A stretch of 64,000 nt of DNA from an uncultured Alphaproteobacteria bacterium (GCA_902527045.1 CABZNL010000003.1:1-64000), one strand, 5' to 3'; numbered from the stretch's first letter, positions 1 to 8,967 are shown. A program made the numbers and translations. Notes: generated by a model from the letters alone, not told the origin.

Positions 1-1
1 C

Positions 2-160
2 AAGTACTATGACAAGGTAAGTAATATTGATCTTTCAAACTTTTATTTTTGTCAATTTTATAAAGCAGTAAATATTAGAAATAAAGCAGATTTTTTTTGT
101 CAAAAATATGATATTAAAGATATCCCAATATTAGACAAATCATATGCCCTATTTAAATAG
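2..160 (+). CDS. C-terminal end of an unidentified protein (partial)
   Basis: An open frame runs in from the left window edge for 52 codons and stops at a TAG inside the start of the next gene, overlapping it by 17 nt. In DNA this AT-rich, 52 codons without a stop, ending in a tight overlap with a real gene, suggest a true gene tail. The visible peptide is rich in Lys, Asp, Phe and Tyr and ends in LDKSYALFK. I do not recognise its family. The start and the rest of the protein lie outside the window. Confidence 0.55.
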   Translation, partial: KYYDKVSNIDLSNFYFCQFYKAVNIRNKADFFCQKYDIKDIPILDKSYALFK

Positions 161-1136
161 ACAACAAATATTAAATCTTATTAGAAAGAAAAATATATAC
201 TCTGATAAGAAATTAGTTAATAGCCAAATACAACCAGCATCGCTTGATTTAACACTATCTGAAAAATGTTATAGAATAAAAGCCTCATTTATTCCTAATA
301 ACATTAAAATATCAAAAGTTATAAAAGAATTATCACTTACAAAAATTGATATAAATCAAAATACACTTTTAGAAAAAAATTGTATTTATTTGTGTGAATT
401 AAATGAAAAGTTAAGTTTACCTCATAATATTATGGGAAAATCAAACCCTAAAAGTACAACAGGTCGATTAGATATATTTACACGTATAATAACAGAAAAT
501 GGTCAAGAATATGATTATGTTAAATATAATTATAAAGGTAAATTATATTTAGAAATTATTCCTCAATCTTTTAGTATTATATTGAAAAAAAATACTTCAT
601 TAAATCAAATAAGATTTTTTCAAAGATCAAATATAGAAAATAAAATTAAACAAATTAATATCACTGTTTCAATTAAAAAAAATCAAATTACTGCTTATAA
701 AGCTAAGAAAATTACATCAGCTGTTGATCTTAATAAAGTAAACTTTTATAACTCTGATAAATATTGGGAAGCAATTATACCTAAAGATAATTATTTTATA
801 ATTGAGAGAGATGAGTTTTATATCCTTCGATCTAAAGAAACTATTATAGTCAAAAATAATCAAGCCGCAGAACTTGAACCTTTTAAAGATAGCTTTGGTA
901 ATTTCAGAGTACATTATGCAGGTTTTTTCGATCCTGGATTTGGTAATAATAAATTAGGCACACCTGCTGTTCTTGAATTGCGTGCATATGATACTCCTTT
1001 TATAATAAGGGATGGTCAACTGGTTGGTCAGCTAAATTATTATGAAATTGATGAAATCAAAAAAGAGAGTTATGGCAATGAAATTAATTCTAATTATTAT
1101 GATCAAAATTTAAAGTTGGCAAAACAATTTAAGTAG
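144..1136 (+). CDS. dcd: dCTP deaminase, long alphaproteobacterial form
   Basis: The protein should deaminate dCTP to dUTP, supplying dUMP for thymidylate synthesis in the cytosol. At 330 aa it belongs to the long form of the family (PF06559 type) common in Alphaproteobacteria, rather than the roughly 190 aa E. coli form. The N-terminal motif QPASLDLTL (about residues 30-38) and the C-terminal motifs HYAGFFDPGFG and the glutamate-containing ELRAYDTPF are the recognisable deaminase/dUTPase-fold elements, apparently in a duplicated fold. The ATG at 144 overlaps the tail of the preceding gene, which suggests translational coupling. Confidence in the family is high. Confidence 0.9.
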   Translation: MPYLNRQQILNLIRKKNIYSDKKLVNSQIQPASLDLTLSEKCYRIKASFIPNNIKISKVIKELSLTKIDINQNTLLEKNCIYLCELNEKLSLPHNIMGKSNPKSTTGRLDIFTRIITENGQEYDYVKYNYKGKLYLEIIPQSFSIILKKNTSLNQIRFFQRSNIENKIKQINITVSIKKNQITAYKAKKITSAVDLNKVNFYNSDKYWEAIIPKDNYFIIERDEFYILRSKETIIVKNNQAAELEPFKDSFGNFRVHYAGFFDPGFGNNKLGTPAVLELRAYDTPFIIRDGQLVGQLNYYEIDEIKKESYGNEINSNYYDQNLKLAKQFK

Positions 1137-1187
1137 CAAGTTTATATAGGAGTTTTATTTTGATATCTATCAGGTATATTAAATTAG

Positions 1188-1622
1188 ATGTTAGATAAAA
1201 AAATTAATCAGACAATTGATGCATTGATAAAAAAAATTAAGGACAATGATTTAGGTTCTATCAAATTATCAAATAAAACAAATACTATTGAAATTTCTAA
1301 TAATTCAATAATACACGAGTCTTATCAAAAAGGTCAAATTAGACCTCCTACGAAAAATCATAATTTAAAAAATGAAACAATAGATAATTTTATTAGCATT
1401 GATAGTCCTATGGTAGGAATTATATACTTAACTCCCAAACCTAGCTCTCCGCCATTTGCTAAAAAAGGCCAGAAGATTAAAAAAGGTGATACGATTTGTT
1501 TAATTGAAGCGATGAAAACCTTCAATGAGATTAAATCTGATAGAGATTGCACAATTAAAACAGTATTGGTTAAAAACGGTGAGGCAGTCGAATTTGGCCA
1601 GCCTCTTTTTGAAATATCTTAA
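1188..1622 (+). CDS. accB: Biotin carboxyl carrier protein of acetyl-CoA carboxylase
   Basis: This 144 aa protein carries the biotin that shuttles CO2 between biotin carboxylase and carboxyltransferase in the first step of fatty acid synthesis. The C-terminal half (about residues 68-144) is a biotinyl domain with the motif IEAMKTFNEI; Lys110 is the predicted biotin site. The usual sequence is EAMKLMNEI, so Thr-Phe replaces Leu-Met next to the lysine. The N-terminal third is a Lys- and Asn-rich linker. The gene is followed directly by accC with no spacer, as expected for an accBC operon. The usual aroQ neighbour is absent; dcd takes its place. Confidence 0.95.
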   Translation: MLDKKINQTIDALIKKIKDNDLGSIKLSNKTNTIEISNNSIIHESYQKGQIRPPTKNHNLKNETIDNFISIDSPMVGIIYLTPKPSSPPFAKKGQKIKKGDTICLIEAMKTFNEIKSDRDCTIKTVLVKNGEAVEFGQPLFEIS

Positions 1623-2966
1623 TTGTTTAAAAAAATATTAGTCGCAAATAGAGGAGAAATTGCTGTTCGTATTATAAGAGCATGTAAAGAACTTAATATA
1701 AAAACAGTTGCTATACATTCCAATGTGGATACTGAAGCAATGCATGTGAAACTAGCTGACGAAAGTATTTGTGTTGGTAGCGCTCTACCTAATGAAAGTT
1801 ATCTTAATATTCCTAGTATTATCAGCGCAATTGAAATAACTGGGGCTGATGCAGTTCATCCTGGATATGGATTTTTAAGTGAAAACAACAAATTTGCAAA
1901 AATATTAAGTTCACACCAAGTAAAGTTTATAGGTCCATCCTCAAAGTCTATTTTAGAATTAGGTAATAAAAGCAATGCTTTAAAACTAGCAAGCGATTTT
2001 AATTTACCAATATTAGGAAATAAAAATTCTAAAAATATAGACAATACTAGTGATGCCCAAAAAATAGCAAAAGAAGTTGGTATGCCTGTTGTTATAAAAG
2101 CAGCCTATGGGGGCGGTGGTAAAGGGATGAGGGTATTTAAAAATAGTAGCGAAATAGATAAATTTTTTTCACAATTGAAATCGGAAGCTAAAAATTATTT
2201 TGGTGATGATACAATGTATGCTGAAAAATTTTTAACAAATGCAAAACACATAGAATTTCAAGTAATATCAGATCCAAGAAATAACTACGCAGAAATAATT
2301 GGGCAAAGGGATTGCTCAATTCAACGTAAAAATCAAAAAATTATTGAAGAAATACCATCTGACTTCGTAGATATACATAATTTAAAAGCAATAGAAAAAA
2401 ATATCAAAGATCTGTTACTTAAAAACAAATATGAAGGCTTAGGAACCTTAGAATTTTTATATCAAGATAATGAAATATTCTTTATTGAAATGAATACGAG
2501 ATTACAGGTTGAACACCCTGTAACAGAAGAAGCATTTGACATTGACCTAGTAAAATATCAAATAATGGTTGCTGCAGGTTATAAAATTGATTTAAGTAAT
2601 GTAGTAAGAAAAAATCATACTATTGAATGTAGAATAAATGCAGAAAACGCTAAAGATTTTTCACCTAGTCCAGGAACAGTAAAATTTATAAATATTCCAG
2701 GTGGAAGAGGAGTTCGAATAGATACCGCCTTATATACAAATTATAAAGTTAATCCTCATTATGACAGTCTAATTTTAAAAATAGTTTCTAAAGGAAAAGA
2801 TAGAAAAGAGTCTATTTCGATAATGAAAAGAGTATTAGATGAGATAATTATAGATGGAATAGATACAAATATTGAATTACACAAATGGATTTTAAATCAA
2901 AATGATTTTAATAATGGCATCTATAATACAAATTGGTTAGAAAAAAATATTTCCAAATTTAATTAG
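1623..2966 (+). CDS. accC: Biotin carboxylase subunit of acetyl-CoA carboxylase
   Basis: This 447 aa ATP-grasp enzyme carboxylates the biotin on AccB with bicarbonate and ATP. Visible motifs are the N-terminal KKILVANRGEIAVRIIRA, the ATP-binding glycine-rich loop AAYGGGGKGMR (about 160-170), EMNTRLQVEHPVTE (about 290) and ECRINAE. The length fits the family. The start is a TTG that abuts the accB TAA with no intervening base, so translation is probably coupled; no later ATG would keep the conserved N-terminus. Its 3' end overlaps the convergent DUF2155 gene by 4 nt, leaving no room for a terminator. Confidence 0.96.
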   Translation: MFKKILVANRGEIAVRIIRACKELNIKTVAIHSNVDTEAMHVKLADESICVGSALPNESYLNIPSIISAIEITGADAVHPGYGFLSENNKFAKILSSHQVKFIGPSSKSILELGNKSNALKLASDFNLPILGNKNSKNIDNTSDAQKIAKEVGMPVVIKAAYGGGGKGMRVFKNSSEIDKFFSQLKSEAKNYFGDDTMYAEKFLTNAKHIEFQVISDPRNNYAEIIGQRDCSIQRKNQKIIEEIPSDFVDIHNLKAIEKNIKDLLLKNKYEGLGTLEFLYQDNEIFFIEMNTRLQVEHPVTEEAFDIDLVKYQIMVAAGYKIDLSNVVRKNHTIECRINAENAKDFSPSPGTVKFINIPGGRGVRIDTALYTNYKVNPHYDSLILKIVSKGKDRKESISIMKRVLDEIIIDGIDTNIELHKWILNQNDFNNGIYNTNWLEKNISKFN

Positions 2967-3304
2967 CAATCAGTCAATGAAATTTCGTATATCTTATTTG
3001 AATATAAATTTAATTCGTCTGTATATTTAAAAAACCAGCCAATAAATATATTGTCATTTTGAGTAATTTTTAGTAATGCAGCAGTATCTAAATATTTATC
3101 AAATTCTATATTTTTACAAGATACTAATTCGAATAATAAATTTCTAAATTGATATGAATTTGAAAACTCAAGGTCATATTTTGATGATGAAGATTTGTCT
3201 AAAATGAGTAGCTTTGTATTGTTAATTTCTTTAGCTTGTAATTGAACAAAAAAAATACTATTTAAAAATAAAATTATTAATAATTTCTTCCAAAGACACT
3301 GCAT
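2963..3304 (-). CDS. DUF2155 domain protein, exported
   Basis: This 113 aa protein (from the ATG at 3304) has a signal-peptide-like N-terminus (WKKLLIILFLNSIFFVQLQA) followed by a DUF2155 domain recognised by its C-terminal GWFF...YEISLTDC pattern, so it should act in the periplasm. Function is unknown. In Alphaproteobacteria this family sits beside NDUFA12 and an mlaD gene, as here. An upstream GTG at 3349 would add 15 residues ahead of the signal peptide; I prefer 3304 because the signal then starts at the N-terminus. It overlaps the preceding MCE gene by 47 nt. Confidence 0.8.
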   Translation of the reverse strand: MQCLWKKLLIILFLNSIFFVQLQAKEINNTKLLILDKSSSSKYDLEFSNSYQFRNLLFELVSCKNIEFDKYLDTAALLKITQNDNIFIGWFFKYTDELNLYSNKIYEISLTDC

Positions 3305-3698
3305 CAATATTATCGGTCGAGTAATCATTATTTTTAAGGAGTACCTCACTTTCCCCTAATTGTATTTCTATATATGGGGACCCTATAAATCCATTATTTG
3401 ATATTTTAAATTTAGAGTTATCAGGTATTTTAATACTTTCATAGATAGATGATGTGATAATTGCCATGTAACTCTCTTGATCCAGTGAAATACTTGAAAC
3501 TTCCCCTACTTTCACGCCTTTAATTTTAACATCGTTACCTATATTCACATTACCTATATCAAAAAAACTAGAATTAATTTGAAAAGTTTCGATTTTGTTA
3601 AAAAAATTTATTTTAGAAGAATAATAAAATATACAAATAAAAGATATTATTAATATCAACAGTCCAAGAAAAAATTCTATATTTACTTTCTTATTCAT
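3258..3698 (-). CDS. mlaD: MCE (MlaD-like) lipid transport substrate-binding protein, copy 2
   Basis: This 146 aa protein has one N-terminal membrane anchor (about residues 8-26) and a single MCE domain with the motif NVNIGNDVKIKGVKVGEVSSI. Known MlaD proteins form hexameric rings that carry phospholipids across the periplasm with the MlaFE ABC transporter; mlaE and mlaF are not in this window. It overlaps the first MCE gene by 8 nt. It is shorter than the first copy and clearly divergent from it, so the pair is not a recent duplication. Confidence 0.88.
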   Translation of the reverse strand: MNKKVNIEFFLGLLILIISFICIFYYSSKINFFNKIETFQINSSFFDIGNVNIGNDVKIKGVKVGEVSSISLDQESYMAIITSSIYESIKIPDNSKFKISNNGFIGSPYIEIQLGESEVLLKNNDYSTDNIDAVSLEEIINNFIFK

Positions 3699-4152
3699 TT
3701 AAATCATCTAAATATCTAAGAAACATATCGACTGAATATGAGTCTTGAGTTTGGTAAAAAACATATTGTTGATTGGATTTATCTAAATATTCACCAAATC
3801 CAGGTTCTATAGATAGTGCTTTCCTTCCAAAAATACCATCACTTTTAATTTTTACAATTGAGTCCTCAGGAATATTATACTTTTTCTCGATATAACCATT
3901 AATAATGACTCCATCTGGGGATATCTTTATTTTATTTACATCGCCTATCTTTATACCAGCAATTTGTACCTCAGCATTATAATTGATGCCTTCAACATAA
4001 TTAAAGGTGGCAACAAAAGGGATTGAGTCACTATCGGGAATATTTTTAAAAAGAAGAAAAAAAAATATCAAAAAAAAACTAAATAAAATACCTGTTTTAA
4101 AATGGTTTCTTGAGTCAAAAGAATCAATTTCTTTAATTATTTTGGATTCCAA
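3691..4152 (-). CDS. MCE (MlaD-like) lipid transport protein, copy 1
   Basis: This 153 aa protein has a membrane anchor at about residues 20-36 and an MCE domain beginning PFVATFNYVEGINYNAEVQIAG and continuing IKIGDVNKI. The fold and length match MlaD. Most alphaproteobacterial versions of this locus carry one mlaD between NDUFA12 and DUF2155; here there are two in tandem. A mixed MCE ring is possible but is inference. It overlaps NDUFA12 by 16 nt upstream and copy 2 by 8 nt downstream, so all four genes look co-transcribed. Confidence 0.85.
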   Translation of the reverse strand: MESKIIKEIDSFDSRNHFKTGILFSFFLIFFFLLFKNIPDSDSIPFVATFNYVEGINYNAEVQIAGIKIGDVNKIKISPDGVIINGYIEKKYNIPEDSIVKIKSDGIFGRKALSIEPGFGEYLDKSNQQYVFYQTQDSYSVDMFLRYLDDLNE

Positions 4153-4445
4153 CTGCTATAACCCTTATCGATAGTTTGTTTATGCTTCACTGAATGTTTT
4201 TGTATTCTTCTTTTCACTAAACTCTCTTGATTATTAATATCTAGATCAAGGTTAGATATTTCATCAGAAGTATTATGTAACCAATTATGAAATTGTGTTG
4301 GTAGTGACTCTGGTCCAAAACCCTTAGCATAGACTACCCATCGTTTTGAAGAATTTTTTTTATCATGATAATATTTATTACCTAGCGAATCTTTATGAAC
4401 AAGATTACCATTAAAATAAGAATATAATCTAAAACCTAGAGACAT
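4137..4445 (-). CDS. NADH:ubiquinone oxidoreductase accessory subunit NDUFA12
   Basis: This 102 aa protein matches the NDUFA12 / B17.2 family, a supernumerary complex I subunit shared by mitochondria and Alphaproteobacteria. The diagnostic part is VHKDSLGNKYYHDK...RWVVYAKGFGPESLPTQFHNWLHNTSDE. It should sit on the matrix-equivalent (cytoplasmic) face of complex I. It is the first gene of the minus-strand group NDUFA12-mce-mce-DUF2155, and only 27 nt separate its start from that of the divergent carboxypeptidase gene. Confidence 0.93.
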   Translation of the reverse strand: MSLGFRLYSYFNGNLVHKDSLGNKYYHDKKNSSKRWVVYAKGFGPESLPTQFHNWLHNTSDEISNLDLDINNQESLVKRRIQKHSVKHKQTIDKGYSSWNPK

Positions 4446-4446
4446 G

Positions 4447-4452
4447 TATAAT
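4447..4452 (+). promoter_or_regulatory. Candidate -10 box for the carboxypeptidase gene
   Basis: A perfect TATAAT lies 20 nt before the ATG at 4473 in the 27-nt divergent gap. I see no good -35 box at the normal distance, so the call is weak. No Shine-Dalgarno is visible before the ATG. Confidence 0.3.
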
Positions 4453-4472
4453 CATAACAAATTAATAACTTT

Positions 4473-5537
4473 ATGAGAATAATACTTATTACATTTATTC
4501 TATTAGTCAATTTATCACATCCATTATTTGCGAAAATAGCTAGTGTAATAGGTAATCCCCTATCTCAAGAAATATATTTTGATGTTAACAAGGATACAAA
4601 AAATTATCCAGCTTCACTTACTAAAATTATGACACTTTATATAATATTTGATGAATTAGAGAAGAAAAAGCTTAATTTAAGTGATCGTGTATACTTCTCT
4701 AGGCATGCAACTTATCAACAACCTTCTAAATTAGGTATAGCAGAGAAAGATTTCATCACTGTAGATGAATTGATTGACTCATTAATTGTCAAGTCAGCAA
4801 ATGATGCTGCTGTAGCCATTGCTGAAAAAATATCAGGTAGTGAAAAAAAATTTATTATAAAAATGAACAATTATGCAAAAAGATTTAATTTAGAAAATAC
4901 AACATTTGCAAATCCACATGGTCTACCAAATAGAGCTAACTTATCTTCTGCCTATGATATTTTCAAACTTAGCTCAAAAATTATTAAAGATTTCCCTCAA
5001 GAATTACACCGATTTAAAAAAACTAAAGTTAAAATTAAAGGTAAAATTTATACAACTCATAATACATTATTAAAAAAGTATGATCATTATATTGGATTAA
5101 AAACTGGCTATATAAAAAAATCTGGATATCAAATATCACTATTATCGTTAAACGGCGATAATTATTTATTGGGTATATATTTTGGAGGTAATTCTGCTAA
5201 AGAAAGGAACAATAAAATTAACTTTCTTATGAATAAATATAGAAATAAAGATGCGTCCAAGCATGAAGAAACTAATAAATTAAATGTTAATCATGAGAAA
5301 AAAAGTACTATTAATTATGCTGTTCAGACATCCTCTTTCAAAAAAATTAGTAAATCAAAGATGCATATTACTTTACTGAAGAATAAAATAAAAATACTAA
5401 GAAGTTTTGAGCATCAAATAAAAAAAAATGGTAGATATTTTATAAGTTATATAAATGTTGCTGATCAGAGAACAGCAAAAAACTTATGTAATGAAATTAA
5501 ATTAAATAAACTAGACTGTTTGATTAAAACTAGTTAA
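4473..5537 (+). CDS. D-alanyl-D-alanine carboxypeptidase with SPOR-like C-terminus
   Basis: This 354 aa low-molecular-weight penicillin-binding protein should trim the terminal D-Ala from peptidoglycan side chains. A signal peptide covers about residues 1-20. The three active-site motifs are all present: SLTK at 48-51, SAN at 108-110 and KTG at 210-212. Residues from about 280 to the end (AVQTSSF...GRYFISYINVADQRTAKNLC) resemble a SPOR domain, which binds denuded glycan at division sites. This layout is common in alphaproteobacterial DacC/DacF-like proteins. The end overlaps the convergent phosphohexomutase gene by 27 nt. Confidence 0.92.
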   Translation: MRIILITFILLVNLSHPLFAKIASVIGNPLSQEIYFDVNKDTKNYPASLTKIMTLYIIFDELEKKKLNLSDRVYFSRHATYQQPSKLGIAEKDFITVDELIDSLIVKSANDAAVAIAEKISGSEKKFIIKMNNYAKRFNLENTTFANPHGLPNRANLSSAYDIFKLSSKIIKDFPQELHRFKKTKVKIKGKIYTTHNTLLKKYDHYIGLKTGYIKKSGYQISLLSLNGDNYLLGIYFGGNSAKERNNKINFLMNKYRNKDASKHEETNKLNVNHEKKSTINYAVQTSSFKKISKSKMHITLLKNKIKILRSFEHQIKKNGRYFISYINVADQRTAKNLCNEIKLNKLDCLIKTS

Positions 5538-6905
5538 TTCTTTTATATCTAATGAATACGACTCAAGTATTGATATTAGTTTAATTAATTCTTCTTTAAA
5601 TTTATCTTTAACAAAGTGTTCGAGTCTAAATACTATACAATTTTGAGTATTTGAAGCTCTTAGAAGAAACCAAAAATTTTCGGTTTCTAGCCTTAGACCA
5701 TCAATTGTGATTAAATTAACACCACTATCGTAATGTTTAGGTATATCTTCTACTATTTTATCTAAAAGACTAAATTTAATTTTTTCATCACAATATAATT
5801 TTATCTCAGGTGTTGATGATGACTTCATATAAACACTTGTTAATTCATTTAATGTTTTTTTTGTATTATTGAGTATCTTAATTAATTTCAAAGAAGCATA
5901 TATGGCGTCGTCATATCCATAATATTTATAATTATAAAAAATGTGCCCACTCATTTCGCCAGCTATATCTGCATTTTTTGATGATATCATCTCTTTGATT
6001 AAAGAATGTCCTGTTTTCGACATATGAATATCGACACCATTATTTTTAAGTGTATCAAAAAGAATTTTACTACACTTTACATCAGCTATAGCGACTAAGT
6101 CTTTTTTTTCTTTTAAAAGATCAAGGGACAAAAGTAAAAAAATAATATCTGAATAAATTAATTCTCCTTTATTATCCAATATTCCAATTCGATCACCATC
6201 GCCGTCAAATGCAATACCCAAGTCAAATTTTTTTTCTTTAATATAGTTTGATATCTGAGTAATATTTTTTTTAATTGTTGGATCAGGATGATGATTTGGA
6301 AAATTACCATCTATACTTCTATTCAAAATAATATTAGTTCCATTTATCGAATTAATAATTTTATGAATTATTGGTGCAATTGCACCATTTCCTGGATCCC
6401 AAACTATTTTAAGCTTATCTAAATAATTAAATTGTGAAATAATTTCATCTGTGTAAGGACTAATTACGTCTTTAAATGTTAATTGACCTAATGTTGAGGA
6501 TAAAGAAGCATCGTCTAAATTATTTAAAGATTTTATCTTTTCTCCAAAAAAAGGCTTATTGTTAATAATTATTTTTAATCCATTATATTCTTTTGGATTA
6601 TGAGAACCTGTAATCATAATTAAATTAGGAATATCCAGTTTTTTTGTAGCATAATAGCTCACTGGCGTTGGTATTAATGAAATATCTACTACATCAACGC
6701 CATGTCTTCTGAAAGTATCAATCAATTTATTTTTAATTTCTAGGGAAGATAATCTTCCATCATGACCTATGATGATTTTAGGAGTATTAATCTTAGAAAT
6801 TATATTTGAGATTTTTTTTGCAATATTTTTTATATCTTCTAATTTTAATGATTTTTGGTAAATGCCCCTTATATCATATTCTCTGAGTATTTCTGTGTTG
6901 ATCAT
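5511..6905 (-). CDS. Phosphomannomutase / phosphoglucomutase
   Basis: This 464 aa alpha-D-phosphohexomutase interconverts hexose 6- and 1-phosphates for nucleotide-sugar and envelope glycan synthesis. Motifs are REYDIRGIY at the N-terminus, the phosphoserine loop TGSHNP (Ser101), the metal loop DGDGDR (about 234-239), the sugar-specificity loop GEMSGH (about 316-321) and the phosphate-binding RASNT near residue 415. Length and motifs match AlgC/ManB-type bifunctional enzymes; the substrate preference cannot be read from sequence. It follows mgtE by 9 nt on the same strand. Confidence 0.92.
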   Translation of the reverse strand: MINTEILREYDIRGIYQKSLKLEDIKNIAKKISNIISKINTPKIIIGHDGRLSSLEIKNKLIDTFRRHGVDVVDISLIPTPVSYYATKKLDIPNLIMITGSHNPKEYNGLKIIINNKPFFGEKIKSLNNLDDASLSSTLGQLTFKDVISPYTDEIISQFNYLDKLKIVWDPGNGAIAPIIHKIINSINGTNIILNRSIDGNFPNHHPDPTIKKNITQISNYIKEKKFDLGIAFDGDGDRIGILDNKGELIYSDIIFLLLSLDLLKEKKDLVAIADVKCSKILFDTLKNNGVDIHMSKTGHSLIKEMISSKNADIAGEMSGHIFYNYKYYGYDDAIYASLKLIKILNNTKKTLNELTSVYMKSSSTPEIKLYCDEKIKFSLLDKIVEDIPKHYDSGVNLITIDGLRLETENFWFLLRASNTQNCIVFRLEHFVKDKFKEELIKLISILESYSLDIKELTSFNQTV

Positions 6906-6914
6906 CGAGACAAA

Positions 6915-8213
6915 CTATAAATTTAATATATAAGTTGCAATTGATAAAAATGATAAAAATCCAAATACATCTGTAAAAGTAGTAAGAACAATTCCAGATG
7001 CCAATGCTGGATCTATTTTCATTTTATTTATAGTAATTGGGATAATAATGCCTACTAAACAAGCAAAACCTAAATTTATTAAAATGGCAAAAGATATAGC
7101 AAATGCTAATACAAGACTATCAAACCAATAATAAGCAATTAATCCCATTATTAAAGAAAGTGCTAAACCATTAATACTTCCTATTAAAAATTCTTTAACA
7201 ACCAATTTAATATAGTTTGAATTATTAATATCCTTTGTGGCTATAGCTCTTACATATATCGTCATAGCTTGTGTGCCTGCATTACCACCCATTGAAGCTA
7301 CAATAGGCATCAGAACTGCTATTGCTATCATTTGCTGTAACTGTTCTGAATATATATCTATAACAAGAGATGCCAAAATAGCTGTCAATAAGTTTAACCC
7401 TAACCATATAAATCTTGAAGTAGCAGATGTAAAAGCACCTTTATAAAAATCATTTACAAATAAACCTCCCAGTTTTCTCATATCGTCTTCTGACTCCTCA
7501 TGATCTATTTCGACAACATCATCAACTGTCATGATACCTATCATTTTATTATCCAAATTTACAACGGGTGCCGAAACTAAGCCATACTGTCTAAAGGTGT
7601 AAGCGATATCTTCAATTTTCTCATCAGATTTAATAATATGTATATCCTTATATATAATTTCTTTTAATTTTTTCGATCTTTTTGATCTTAAAACTCTTCC
7701 TGAAGGAACATATCCAATTGGGATATTTTGGTCATTTACAATAAAAATATTATAAAAATCCTTAGGACCTCTTCTGGTATTTCTTAATTGATCGATCAGT
7801 TCACCTACAGTTAAGTTAGCCTTGATAGAAAGATAGTCTCTGTTCATGAGTCTACCAGCAGAATTTTCATCATACGTTAAGCTTTCTTCAATTCTTTCTC
7901 TTTGCTGTGATCCAAGCTTAGAAAGTATCTGAACTAATTCTTTAGTTTCAAAATCGGAAAGTATTTCTACTGCATCATCTAAATCCAGATATTTTATTAA
8001 ATTAACCAATTGTTTGTTGGGTATCATATGCAAAATATCATCCCGAGTTTCTTCGCGTAAATAGGCAATAAAATCAGGGTGAAAGTTTTTAGTATGAGTT
8101 TTTAATATTGATGACTGTAATTCAAATGGAAGACTTTCGATACTGTCTGCCTGATCAGCAGAATGAAGCGATTTTATTGACTTAATATAATCTTTTTTAT
8201 TAAATTTTTGCAT
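6915..8213 (-). CDS. mgtE: Magnesium transporter MgtE
   Basis: This 432 aa protein should be a Mg2+-gated Mg2+ channel of the inner membrane. Residues 1 to about 125 form the MgtE N domain (VNLIKYLDLDDAVEILSDFE), about 130-250 a CBS pair including DENSAGRLMNRDYLS and GIMTVDDVVEI, and about 265-432 five membrane helices with the pore signature MPIVASMGGNAGTQAM. The last half also shows DPALASGIVLTTFTD. Length is near the family norm (about 450). The start lies 14 nt after the CCA end of tRNA-Leu, so the two are probably co-transcribed and processed apart. Confidence 0.96.
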   Translation of the reverse strand: MQKFNKKDYIKSIKSLHSADQADSIESLPFELQSSILKTHTKNFHPDFIAYLREETRDDILHMIPNKQLVNLIKYLDLDDAVEILSDFETKELVQILSKLGSQQRERIEESLTYDENSAGRLMNRDYLSIKANLTVGELIDQLRNTRRGPKDFYNIFIVNDQNIPIGYVPSGRVLRSKRSKKLKEIIYKDIHIIKSDEKIEDIAYTFRQYGLVSAPVVNLDNKMIGIMTVDDVVEIDHEESEDDMRKLGGLFVNDFYKGAFTSATSRFIWLGLNLLTAILASLVIDIYSEQLQQMIAIAVLMPIVASMGGNAGTQAMTIYVRAIATKDINNSNYIKLVVKEFLIGSINGLALSLIMGLIAYYWFDSLVLAFAISFAILINLGFACLVGIIIPITINKMKIDPALASGIVLTTFTDVFGFLSFLSIATYILNL

Positions 8214-8227
8214 TTATATTATACACA

Positions 8228-8315
8228 TGGTGCGGACGAGAAGACTCGAACTTCCACAGGATTTAATCCCACAGCGACCTCAACGCTGCGCGTCTACCAG
8301 TTCCGCCACGTCCGC
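8228..8315 (-). tRNA. tRNA-Leu (anticodon GAG)
   Basis: The minus strand folds as a class II tRNA with acceptor stem GCGGACG / CGTCCGC, encoded CCA, a long variable arm and the T arm GTTCGAGTC. The anticodon loop TTGAGGT gives GAG, reading CUC/CUU leucine codons. The gene lies between lipB (divergent) and mgtE (downstream, same strand). Confidence 0.95.
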
Positions 8316-8340
8316 AATTAATAGATTTAATTAATAAAGA

Positions 8341-8967
8341 ATGATTAAAATAAAACAACTAAAAGGACAAAAAAAATATCAAGAATTAACCAAATTAATG
8401 AATAAACATATTCAAAAAATGTCTGAAAATATAAAAGAAGAAGAAATATGGTTCTTAGAACATGAAAATGTCTTTACTGCAGGAAGCTCTACTCCCAAAG
8501 AGTTTAAAGTAAATGAAATAAATAAGATTCCTGTAATTAAAGTTAATAGAGGTGGAAAAATTACGTTTCATGGCCCTGGCCAATTAGTCATTTATCCCTT
8601 AATTAATTTAAAAAAAAGAAAGAAGAATATTATAGATTACATAAATTTATTAGAAGATATATGTATAAAAGCATTTAAGAGAAGTGATATCAAACTTTAT
8701 AAAAAAAAAGAAAAAAATAGAGGTTTGTGGGTTGAAAAAAATAATGAATTAAAAAAAATAATATTTATTGGTTTAAGGTACTCAAAAGGTATAATTCATC
8801 ATGGGTTATCAATTAATTTTAATCTTGATCTAAATAATTTTCAGAAAATTGATCCTTGTGGCCTTAATTCCAAAGATATAAGCAGCTTATATGCTCTAAA
8901 AATAAATTATGATAAGAGAAAAATTTATCAGGATCTTAAAGAGGAATTTATGAAAGTATTTTATTAG
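8341..8967 (+). CDS. lipB: Octanoyl-[acyl carrier protein]:protein octanoyltransferase
   Basis: This 208 aa enzyme transfers octanoate from acyl carrier protein to lipoyl domains, the first step of lipoate assembly. It shows the signature RGGKITFHGPGQ (about residues 70-81), and the catalytic cysteine is predicted at C173 in DPCGLNSKDI. A lysine in KKIIFIGLRYSKGI fits the second catalytic residue. The C-terminus is somewhat short. It overlaps the convergent pseudouridine synthase gene by 20 nt. Confidence 0.93.
   Translation: MIKIKQLKGQKKYQELTKLMNKHIQKMSENIKEEEIWFLEHENVFTAGSSTPKEFKVNEINKIPVIKVNRGGKITFHGPGQLVIYPLINLKKRKKNIIDYINLLEDICIKAFKRSDIKLYKKKEKNRGLWVEKNNELKKIIFIGLRYSKGIIHHGLSINFNLDLNNFQKIDPCGLNSKDISSLYALKINYDKRKIYQDLKEEFMKVFY

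Noticed and set aside
8218-8223. A perfect TATAAT between tRNA-Leu and mgtE
   Set aside because: It lies only 4 nt before the mgtE ATG, so transcription would begin inside the start codon, and there is no -35 box at the usual distance within the tRNA.
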